Shown: piece after piece, positions 55,154 through 64,000 of the stretch
Layout: the number at the start of each line of letters is the position of its first letter
How positions within the stretch are numbered: position 1 is the stretch's first letter
From: Primula veris
Lineage: Eukaryota > Streptophyta > Magnoliopsida > Ericales > Primulaceae
Reading direction: 5' to 3'
DNA: 64,000 nt
Assembly: GCA_963682055.1 (NCBI GenBank)
Contig: OY821741.1
Location: 10,823,697 to 10,887,696 of the forward strand
Program-made: the position numbers and the translations under genes
The notes under the pieces: model-generated
The model's input: the letters and a program-made list of their open reading frames with translations, nothing else
Database searches by the model: none
Told to the model about the DNA's origin: nothing

Positions 55154-57995
55154 CTATTTAGTCCCTATAACATTTTTATTAGAAGGTCTGGGTACTAAAG
55201 TCCATACATCATTTCTCTCAAATTGAGAAAATTCATTTTGCATAGCTAAAATCCATTCACTATCTTCCAAAGCTTCCTTTATATTCTTAGTTTCTAACTG
55301 AGAAATGTAACAAGCAAAGTGGACAACATTATTTCTTTTACCTCTGTTTTTCATACCTGAAGTGACTTCTCCTATGACATTGTCCAGAGAATGATTTTTC
55401 TGAGTCCTTACATAGCGAGGCTTGCTAGTAGTTTGAATAGGAGATCTTTCTTCTTCTTCTTCAGACTCTGTTGTAATCTGGGTTTCAACCTTGGTTTCAA
55501 CCTTAGTTGCAATTGGACTTCCAACCACTATTAGAATGCTTGTTTGCTGAATTTTTCCAGTTTCTTTTCCTATAATTTCTGAATCTTCATCATCATCTGT
55601 AGTCTCATCCACATCTTTTGAGTCATCAAATATCACATTATAAGATTCCATGACAAAGTTTGTTCTTAGATTAAAAACTCTAAAGGCTCTACTGTTCTGA
55701 GCATACCCAAGAAAGACTCCTTTATCACTCTTAGAATCAAATTTCCCAAGATGTTCTCTATCTCTAAGAATGTAACAAACACACCCAAAAACTTGAAAAT
55801 ACTTGACATTGGGTTTTCTGCCTTTTCATATCTCATAAGTAGTCATGGTAGTGCCTTTTGTAATATAGACCCTATTAACAATATGACATGCAGTGTTAAC
55901 AGCTTCAGCCCAAAATCTTTTGGCAAGTTTCTTAGAATTAAGCATGACTCTAGCCATTTCCTGAATAGTTCTATTCTTTATTTCAACTATGCCATTTTTC
56001 TGTGGAGTCTTTGGTGCAGAAAACACATGACTTATACCTAAGGAGTTGCAAAACTCTATAAACTTGCTGTTTTCAAATTCAGTTCCATGATCACTTCTGA
56101 CCTTAGCAATTTTACCACTAGTGGAACCTTTTTCAAGTTGAAGTTTTAAGCACAAAGTTTTAAAGAGATCAAAAGTTTCAGATTTATCCTTTAAAAACAC
56201 TACCCAAGAGTATCTAGAGAAATCATCTACAACTACCAAAATGTACTTCTTACCACCTATACTTGCAGTTTGCATAGGACCCATTAAGTGAATATGAAGA
56301 AGTTCTAGGACTCTCTTAGTGTAGATTTGACTTGTACTCTTATGAATACTCTTTGTTTGTTTCCCTATTGCACAATCACCACAAACACCTTGGGTTTTAG
56401 AACTAAGTTTGGGAATACCTCTTATCAATTCTTCTTTAACAAGCTTATCCAAGGTTTTATAGTTCACATGACCAAGCCTTTTATGCCAAATATCAACATT
56501 GTTAGTAATAGCTTGATTGCACCTATTCTGAGGCAATGCTTTTTCAGATTCTTCAAAAACATAGCAGCTATTTGCTGATCTAACTTCTGTCATGACCAAA
56601 TCATTATTAAGATCAGTAATTAAACACTTTTCTTTTTTAAACTTAACAATCATCTTGTTGTCACATAGTTGACTAATGCTGATAAGATTGGCTTTTAGAC
56701 CATCTACAAGAAATACATCACTAATATCAGGCATTCCAGGTTTGTTTAAGGTACCTTTTCCAATAATTTTACCTATATCTCCACCTCTAAACACAACAGT
56801 GTTTCCTATAAGATTAATGACATTTTTTAGACAGCTTGCAGTACCTGTCATGTGCTTAGAACATCCACTGTCAAAATACCAGTCATTAGAAGTAACAGCA
56901 TTTAAAGAAGTAATAACAGCTTTGTTATTGGTAATTAAGGTAGATTTTCTCTTAACTTTCCAGACCCAGTTCACCTTTTGATAGCAAGAAGCCAACCAGT
57001 TTTTCTGAGAAACATACGTCATGTTCCTTTTCAAATAACACTGGATTTCTGAATGACCAGGTCTTTTACGAAAGTTACACAGATTTATCCTAAAAGTAGA
57101 TTTATCCTCAAAGCTATTCAGTTTTTTCTTGGTTGCAACTGTACTTCTAACCTTATTGTCAACAACATGAGTTTCAGTTTTAACAAGAGCTTTAACAAAG
57201 GTAGTTTTTCCAGTGTTTTCATAGCCATAATAACCTAAACCACTGTTATTTTTAGAGCCTCTAGAATAGGACAGCATGTCATCTAATTTTTCTGAAGCAG
57301 ATACATTCATCAGTTTTATTTTCTTTTTGGTTTCAGTAAGTTCAACCAGTTGTGTGTTGAGTTGCTCAGTGAGACTTTTAACCACATCCTTTAGATTAAC
57401 ATTAAGTTTGTTCATGATCAAGGATTGCTTACTCAGGCATTGATACTTTTCATAAAGGACAAGATACTGCTGAGTAATGTTTTCATCAGAAAGTTCTTCC
57501 TCATCACTGCTATAGGTTTTAAGAGCAGTTGTAACTATGGTTGAAACAGACTCACAGTCACTTTCATAAGTAGGTTCTTTTTCAGTGATTATTCCCATAA
57601 AATTAACAAAGTTAGATTCATTCTCTTCATCACGGTTGCTCTCAGAATCACTATCACTATGAGTGGTTATATAGGCATTTTTGTTTCTTTTTAAAGTATT
57701 TGCATACTCAGACTGAATATGACCAAAACCACTACATTCTCTGCATTGAATTTCTCTAGGATGGTAATCTTTGTTATCCTTCTCTTTAGAATTCCACTTT
57801 CCTGTAGAATTATTATTAAACCTAGATTCTGACTTAAATTGATTATCCCTTTTCTGAAAGTTTTTGGATGTTCCAGTATCATCCTGTTTTTTCTTATAAA
57901 ATTTTTTGTAAACCTTCTTAGAAAAGAAGGCTAGCTGTTCTTCATCACTCACTTTCTCACAGACCTTAGATTCAGATTTTTTAGCCTGAAAGGCT
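55154..57995 (-). pseudogene. pol: Copia gag C-terminus, protease and integrase
   Basis: One ancestral frame now split by two TGA/TAG codons. The zinc knuckle near 57720-57750 reads C-R-E-C-S-G-F-G-H-I-Q-S-E-Y: the last Cys is Tyr. The protease site is intact (F-D-S-G-C-S-K-H-M, about 56855-56885). Pre-integrase zinc residues H...H...C-x-x-C lie at 56370-56500. In the integrase core the first catalytic Asp is His (H-I-H-L-M-G-P at about 56285-56305; the + strand relative has H-I-D-L-M-G-P), while D in R-S-D-H-G-T-E-F and the final E are kept. A TGA replaces Trp after T-Y-E-I at about 55825; the tail (F-D-S-K, F-L-G-Y-A, acidic linker) continues to 55154. Confidence 0.92.
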
Positions 57996-57997
57996 AT

Positions 57998-58666
57998 TCA
58001 TTTTTCTGGTCTCTTTTGTTTGAAGAATTTTAGCTCATGAGTGCTTAGATTTCCTATAAGTTCTTCAAGTTTTAGATTATCTAAGTCTGTTGATTCTTCA
58101 ATAGCAGTAACCTTAATCTCAAACCTTTCTGGAAGTGACCTTAGAGTTTTCTTAACAAGTTTGGCATCACTGTATTTTTCACCTAAGGTTCCAGCTTGAT
58201 GGGCAATATGACAAGTTCTACCATTAAACTGTTCAATGGTTTCATCTTCCTCCATTCTTAAGTTTTCAAATTGAGTGGTTAACTGTTGGAGTTTAAAAGC
58301 TTTTACTGTAACAGTTCCTTCAAAGGTTACTTGTAAAATGTCCCATGCCTCTGTGGCAGTTTCACAATGAGAGATATACCTGAATACACTGAGAGTTACA
58401 CCAGTAAAGGTCAAGTTTATTGCTGTTGAGTTTGTACTTGATTTTCTGTCCTCATCAGCAGACCATCTGTCTTCAGGTACATACACCAGTTCACCTTCAC
58501 CGTCAATGGAAGTTGGAATCTCCCAACCATACAACACAGTTTTCCATGCTTGTTCATTTTGCTGTTTGATGAAAGATCTCATTCTGATTTTCCACACTCC
58601 ATAGTTAACTCCTCCTTCAAGCAATGGTGGTTTGTTGAACATGTTTCCTTCCCTCATTAAGTCCAT
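57998..58666 (-). pseudogene. gag: Copia gag, N-terminal part
   Basis: Starts at ATG 58666 (M-D-L-M-R-E-G-N-M-F), 45 bp after the PBS. The 222 residues match the + strand element's gag and are uninterrupted here: W-K-I-R-M-R-S-F, the W-D-I-L-Q-V-T-F-E-G-T motif, M-E-E-D-E-T-I-E-Q-F and L-R-S-L-P-E-R-F. They end at a TGA at about 57995 where the relative has GGA, after which the same frame continues into the zinc knuckle. The frame before that stop is the best preserved gag of the window. Confidence 0.93.
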
Positions 58667-58710
58667 CTTTACCAGAACACAGGATCCACACTAAGTAAGA
58701 TCTAGTGTGA

Positions 58711-58725
58711 GGCTCTGATACCAAT
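58711..58725 (-). other. Primer binding site of the full-length copia
   Basis: ATTGGTATCAGAGCC on the minus strand directly abuts the 5' LTR terminal CA; complementary to initiator tRNA-Met. Confidence 0.93.
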
Positions 58726-59917
58726 TGAAATTTCTATCCGCTGTTCTAGTTGCAGTTTTGCAATTAGGTTCCAAGTGATGTTGCAACCACAGTTGGAACC
58801 AAGTGTATTAATGGACAGAACAGAATAGTTAAATGTACTTGAAATAAATCACATGCACATTTAACAACGGAGTTCACCCAACTGGGCTACGTCTCCGGGG
58901 AACTTACCCAGATTATGATATTATAAAAGCTTACAATATAGGATTCAAGTCTTAATGAAAAACTCTCAGACTCTCTCTAGGTTTTTCTGCCTATCTCTAT
59001 ATTGCTCCTACTTTATAACTATCACTTAAAAATCAATGGCATCCCACCATTGTTTTTCTTTTAAAGCTCACTATGTATTCTCCCAAGAATAAGTTCTTTA
59101 TAATTTAGAACACACACTTTTTACAAGCATAGTTATCAACTATATAAACAAGTAAAAACAATCTTCTTTCTTCAAGATCTTTTGTGATTGCTTTTGACTC
59201 TATTGATTGGCTTCAATCTTTCCATTATAGCACAAGATCCTTTAGCGTAGGATTGGCCTCAATCTTCATAAGATAGTGCCTATTAATAACTAGCTTGGAA
59301 ATAGGAGTTAATCTATTCCTTAAATAAGGAACATATATGATAGTATCTTTTAGAGATAAAATCTTTCAAAATATATATATGAAACTTTAACTCCATATTG
59401 CATTCAATTTTTTAAACGTATTATACTGATTTTTGATAAAGAACAAAGATTAAAATAAGTGATAAAGATTTGCATAAGAATAGAGATTTAGATTGCCTAG
59501 TTTAAAGTAAACATATCTTTAAAAACTAATCTCCTTATTACTATTTAGTAAACATCTTTCTTATCACTATAATATTCTCAATATACATAAACTAAATCTT
59601 TAAGAACATATGAGAATATATCCTGCATACTTTAAAACAAATAATCATCATTAAAGAATAGTAATGCAGAATAAAAGAACTAAACAGAATCCTGCAGAAG
59701 AGCAGATTTGAACTGTGGTTGCAACTTAGGTTGCAACCTTACTTGGAACCAAAAGAACAGAAACCTGCAGAACAGCAGGTTGGAACTGTGGTTGCAACTG
59801 AAGTTGCAACCTTGCTTGGAACCAAAGGCTGTTTCAATTCTTAACATACAACTAGAGTTATGTAGTATAAACCAATAGACAATAAACCGTATAAGGTCCA
59901 GAAAACTGGTCCTAACA
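58726..59917 (-). repeat. Copia 5' LTR
   Basis: 1192 bp, same length as the 3' LTR. GTTGCAAC pairs at about 59718-59740 and 59785-59810, conserved core at about 58885. Most differences from the 3' LTR are transitions. Confidence 0.95.
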
Positions 59918-60400
59918 TGTGGCATACAGACCAAAAGGTAGGGCTGATGGGGTAGTTTTTCTGAGCAGCAGGGGTAGCACCGTTAGAAGTTCGACTCTTT
60001 TTAGTTGCCGGTTTTCCTTTTGGGGGTGCGTTTTTCGGGATTGTCGTGCTTTTACTCGAACTACTCACCCCATTCGACGCAGCTGAAGGAACTTGCGGCT
60101 TAACAAGTTTTGCATTCATCAATTGGTCAAAAGCTACTCTTTTGTCCTTGTCTGACAAGAAACTCCATATTTCTGAGATGAGCTTAAAAGTTCTGTCAGC
60201 ACCTACTGATTTGTTTCGGTCTGGATGTAGAACCAGAGCTAGTTTCCGATACTGTTTTCTTATCACGTCCTCATCTGCTGTAGGGCTCACATCCAGTACC
60301 CTATATCAGTCACACTCACCACTTATTTGAGTTTTGGACAATATGTATACGTCTAGCATTGTAATCAGCAAAATTAATGAAACCACCAAAATGACTTTAA
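59918..60400 (-). pseudogene. DnaJ pseudogene, J-domain part
   Basis: Reading leftward from about 60350: D-V-Y-I and I-S-G-E-C-D, then a TGA where the J-domain family has Trp (D-W-Y motif), then Y-R-V-L-D-V-S-P-T-A-D-E-D, I-R-K-Q-Y-R-K-L-A-L-V-L-H-P-D-R-N-K-S-V-G-A and F-K-L-I-S-E-I-W-S-F-L-S-D. The H-P-D triad that contacts Hsp70 is intact. A Lys/Ser/Pro linker leads to T-F-W-S-V-C-H, where the copia element splits the zinc finger. Collapsing the TGTGG duplicate keeps the reading frame across 59918/49917. The N-terminal tetratricopeptide-like leader normally seen upstream is lost beyond about 60400. Pseudogene of a J-domain/DUF3444 type co-chaperone. Confidence 0.85.
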
Positions 60401-61060
60401 CGTTTTTAAGGAAACCAAATTCTAAAAAATATTAGCAGACAAGTTACTGACTCACATAACAAACCTAGTTTGAAAAGATACTCATGTGTAATACAACGCA
60501 AACACTAAAATTTCAACACACAAAAAAAATGCAAAGACCTACAAAAATAATATATCTAGCTTAACTTATTCATTTTTCGTCCCTAAAAGTTGGATTTGTG
60601 GACAAAAAGATTATTTTGGTGTCTAAAAAATCAATTTTGTCCCTAAAAGTTACTATTCAGAGAAAACATTTGATTGTTATAAAAGAAATTATCCCTAACT
60701 CTAAATTTTGCTGTAGTGATAAAGCTTTAAATTATTTCCTAAAATATAACGTCCATAAGGACATGTACATCAGTACATGTATTTTTTCTTTTAATCTAAG
60801 GAGCATAAGCAATATGAAGAAAATTAAAACTTGGACATGAGATGAATGCACACTCTTTCTTGTAGTATGTATCTATCATATGTAACATTGTTCATGGTAT
60901 AATAATTAATTATAAGTAATTAATGTTTGTTAAGTTGCATTAAATAATAGTGATATGGCATGAACCATAATTGATTGTTTTTTTATTTATAATAAAATAT
61001 ATATGGTGATGTTTGTAAAACTTTACCGGTTGGTTTATACCGAGAACAAAGAGAAAGGTT
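60401..61060. other. Unassigned stretch with CACTA-like end
   Basis: Near 60560-60720 the phrase gtccctaaaagtt occurs twice and the segment ends ctgtagtg, similar to a CACTA-type MITE terminus; no matching left end was found. The open frame at 60598-60840 has no recognisable domain. Confidence 0.3.
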
Positions 61061-62117
61061 TAAAATGAATAAGTTAGCAATAACATACCTTGGAATTTTT
61101 GAAATGAAATGAACAACGACCATCAAAGTTTTGTACATATTGAATGCAAGTGTTTTTCAGAGCAACCTCGGCCCTGAAATAAGAAATATGATAAATATTT
61201 AATGAAATTTTAAAAAAACCAAAATTTAATTAATTTACTATTGCATTCATGTAGATCACATCATAAAGCATTAAACAAAATTAGTAAAGATAAACCAAAT
61301 GGTATTTTAGCTAGCATATAATTGCTAAAATTTCCATCAAGTCACATTTAGTTTCTTATGACGTTTTACAGCTGACCAAGATATAAATAAATAAAAGTTG
61401 TAAAAACTCATACAAGATTGCTATTGAGCCAGTGGCATAAGTTTAATAAAGTACAAAAAGTAAATCTTATTCGGTTTATAATTTTATTGCTATTGAGCCA
61501 GTGACATAGGTTTAAGCATAGCTGTGATGAGTGAAAACAAAACGGATATAGAGACAAAAAAAATAAATTTAAATTCAACTTTTACACGTGAAATATTAGA
61601 AAGCAACAAATGAGAAGCGAGAGGCGTGAATTGCGAGACACAATTTTTGAAAGGAAAAAAATCGAGTTTGTTGGAAAATATGGTTTTAGTATGATAACAG
61701 GTTAGGGTTATAACTCGGGTATGAAGTTTTCAAGACATCAGTAACAAAAATTAAAACAAATGACATGAATACCAATTGCTTAAAGATCGTTGGAAATTTT
61801 TATCTGAATGTAATAGATTAAGTGACAAAATATTATAGAAATACAATCTAGTTTTTTTACCTCAATATGTTTTGACCCTATCTATTATTTGGAAATAAAA
61901 AATAAAATGAAATAAAATTGTTTTGCAAGAAAGATAACTAAATACCAACATAAGATACTATCTTCGGTAGGTAAGTAGTAAACGTTAAATATTTTTTTAG
62001 TGATATTTTTTTTACAATAACTAATTATTTAATGAAAGATACATGAAGAAGAAATTAGGACTATTATATGCTCCTTTGGTTTGATCTCATTGACTGCTAT
62101 GTTGCCTTACTTTGTGT
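61061..62117 (-). other. Dispersed intron-containing unit, 3' part (minus)
   Basis: Inverted match to 23820-24850. It holds the 85-bp exon 2 (61089-61173) with acceptor TTTCAG on one side and donor AAG|GTATGTT on the other. The exon is fully open in the conserved frame (A-E-V-A-L-K-N-T-C-I). The 5' part (promoter, exon 1) is missing, cut at about 62117 by gypsy sequence. The duplicated phrase ctattgagccagtg-cat (61424 and 61490) is shared with copy 2. Confidence 0.55.
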
Positions 62118-62558
62118 TACGCCTAAAGTTTGCGGAGTTGTTGCGTTGTCTTTTATTATGTTTTATATTGCATATAGTTGTTTACCTTATTTGAGTTTTG
62201 TAGATGTTATGGAGTTGTTGAGTTAGAAGCATGTGAGTTGTTGAGTTAGAAGCATCTCAGCTTAGTTTACATTATTTTCTTTTATGTTACAGCCGCTTGT
62301 TTTACATTGTTGTCTTTTTTATTCTGTTAGATATTGTATACAGGCGGTTATTCTTACATGGTGCATTATCTGGAGTTTATTTTATTTGAGTTATGGAGTT
62401 GTTACGGGTTGTGAACCCTGCGTATATTATATTTCTTAGATTATGACACGAAGTTGACGTATAAAATTTTATGGCCTTATTTATAAAAGTTTATCATTTC
62501 TGGGTATAGTTGCTTAGAGAGGAAATTTCAGGACGAAATTCTTTTAAAGAGGGTTAGT
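62118..62558 (+). other. Gypsy 3' internal non-coding region and PPT
   Basis: Reverse-orientation match to 42686-43109. The polypurine tract AAAGAGGGTTAGT lies at 62546-62558, directly before the LTR. No coding part of this element is in the window's left flank, so it is 5'-truncated at about 62117. Confidence 0.75.
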
Positions 62559-64000
62559 TGTAACATCCCGTATTTTTTATAAGTGTTTTTAATTAGGAAT
62601 TAATTTATCCAAAAACGTTTTATTCAAATTTTATCAAAAACCGGTCACTCGACTAAATTTTAGCCAAAAACCGAAACTCTTCCGAAAAACTTTATTTTAA
62701 AAACCTGTTACTAATTTTACTAATAAAAAGAACCCATTAGATTTGTTTCTAAACTTTTGTTATTTTTGAGTAGTTAAACAATATTTTTGGATTTTGAGTT
62801 AACTTTTAGAACTTTGGGGACCAAATAGTTCGTTACCAAGAGAGAAAAGAGAGAAAAAGAGAGAAACCAAAGCTTAGGAAGGAGAAGAAGAACCACGTTA
62901 GCAAATTATTACCGGAAGAATCTCCACTACGCTCTAAAGTAACGGGGGTTATCCATTGCGACTAGACGAGGGTGTATGTTAGGATTATGTTTTATGTTTA
63001 TTACAAAATTGGGGGTTTTTGTCCTTTATACTATTTATGTTCTTAATTTGTTAATTGGGTTTATTTGTTGTATGAATCATTCACTTATTTGAATGGGAGA
63101 AATTGATGAGTTAGTTATATTAATTTTGGATTAATGAGATTATGGATGGGTTTGCATGTTTTATGCGTTGATTATGTGATTATATAATTATTGATGAAAT
63201 TGGGTAAATTTATGTTGAATAATGGTGAATTATAGTTTATGCATACAAGGTGTTTGTTAAAATGCCTGAATGTGATTTTATATTGTTATAGCGTTTGGCT
63301 AGTTATGAATTTAGTACATATGGTTATGTGTTATGTTGTATTACGTCAAGTGACGTATGAGATTGTGTTATTTGAATAGTATAATATTATTGGTCGAGGC
63401 CTTAATATTTATACGTATAAGATTGTGTTATTTGGATGATTTTATATTATTGGCCGAGGCCTTGTGATTTAGCTGTAGTAACAATGGTCTCTGTCTCTCC
63501 CTAATTCCGGGGACAGAAGACGGCCGAGGGGATAGAGAATGACTCGTCTTACGGACTGAGGCGAGTGGCGTGAGAGGTCCCAGTGTGCACTATATTTACT
63601 TTTATGTTAGCAATGGTCTATGTCTCTCCCTAATTCCGGGGACATAAGACGGCCGAAGGGATAGGGAATGACTCGTCTTACGGACTGGGACGAGTGGCGT
63701 GAGAGGTCCAAGTTAGCACTATAAATCTACTTTTATGTTGCAATGGTCTATGTCTCTTCCTAATTCCGGGGACATAAGACGGCCGAAGGGATAGGGAATG
63801 ACCTACCTTACGGACTGGGGTAGGTGGCGTGAGAGGTCCATGTATGTTATAGATGTGTGTAGATGTTATTTAATTTTATTTAATTTATCCCGTTGTACAA
63901 TGTCATTATATTTCTTTTTATACGTCGATTATCGTAGTTGTAGAATGTAATTATATTTCTTTTTCTACGTCGATTATCGTTTGTTATTTTCTTAGCTTAC
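62559..64000 (+). repeat. Gypsy 3' LTR, + strand, cut by window end
   Basis: Starts TGTAACATCCCG and is the only gypsy LTR here read in sense on +. It runs off the window before the GGGGCGTGACA end. Confidence 0.92.
63477..63842 (+). repeat. Tandem hairpin array, sense orientation
   Basis: Hairpin 2 arms: GTCTCTGTC (63487-63495) with GACAGAAGAC (63512-63521); next unit GTCTATGTC (63616-63624) with GACATAAGAC (63641-63650). Hairpin 1 arms: ACTCGTC (63671-63677)/GACGAGT (63689-63695) and ACCTACC (63801-63807)/GGTAGGT (63819-63825). The loop of hairpin 1 is constant (TTACGGACTGG). Confidence 0.9.

Larger units (their letters stand above)
49923..59917 (-). mobile_element. Full-length Ty1-copia element (9995 bp), TSD TGTGG
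   Basis: Two 1192-bp LTRs (49923-51114 and 58726-59917), PBS, gag, protease, integrase, RT, RNase H, an extra 3' ORF and PPT, all on the minus strand, with TGTGG at 49918-49922 and 59918-59922. By eye the LTRs differ at about 34 positions without indels (about 97 percent identity). Size, long gag and the additional ORF after pol suggest a Sirevirus-like lineage (inference). Several stops, a frameshift in RNase H and a catalytic integrase change make it non-autonomous. Confidence 0.95.

Noticed and set aside
57952..57952. ATG at 57952 as a separate pol start
   Set aside because: The same frame continues upstream to a single TGA at about 57995 and on into gag, so it is an interrupted polyprotein and not a new start.

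Overview
The window is AT-rich, gene-poor nuclear DNA of a flowering plant, most likely a eudicot. It is dominated by nested LTR retrotransposons with initiator-tRNA-Met primer binding sites, small plant MITEs, a fragment of plastid ndhB, and a plant-type DnaJ pseudogene. I see no intact host gene, no rRNA or tRNA gene and no CRISPR array. The species cannot be fixed from the sequence.

Layout. 1-5.8 kb holds a decayed Ty1-copia end (gag zinc knuckle, PBS, LTR with an array of short palindromes) and unrecognised AT-rich DNA. 5.8-9.2 kb is a CACTA-like element and a MITE split by a Ty3-gypsy solo LTR. 9.2-16.4 kb has a pyrimidine minisatellite, the first copy of an intron-containing repeat unit, a foldback MITE and a second gypsy solo LTR. 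16.66-22.36 kb is an internally deleted, broken copia element on the + strand. 23.0-24.8 kb is a second copy of the intron-containing unit. 25.15-35.96 kb is a duplicated block (A) with a DnaJ pseudogene fragment, a deleted gypsy element (25863-33076, TSD TTTAC) and a tandem hairpin repeat carrying the ndhB fragment. 36.2-39.35 kb has an inverted-repeat element and two divergent copies of the intron-containing unit. 40.9-43.6 kb is the 3' end of another gypsy element. 43.59-45.45 kb is a giant palindrome continuous with block A' (44.9-49.9 kb), the inverted copy of A. 49923-59917 is a full-length 10-kb copia element (TSD TGTGG) lying inside the DnaJ pseudogene. 61.06-62.1 kb is another partial intron-containing unit, and 62.1-64 kb is a + strand gypsy 3' end running off the window.

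Nothing here works as a pathway. The order of events is readable: DnaJ copy frameshifted, inverted duplication A/A', then independent insertions (gypsy and ndhB DNA in A; copia solo LTR, Stowaway-like MITE and full copia in A'; a 192-bp CACTA-like MITE in the palindrome). Several of these are supported by the empty site in the partner copy.

The two signals least explained by ordinary transposon annotation are: (i) a dispersed unit with TATA box, exon-1 donor and an exon 2 of exactly 85 bp in all five copies, whose differences look largely synonymous in one frame; and (ii) the roughly 130-bp tandem repeats in every gypsy LTR, which encode two hairpins whose stems change by compensatory base pairs. 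Identities and mismatch counts were made by eye; no alignment or database search was run.
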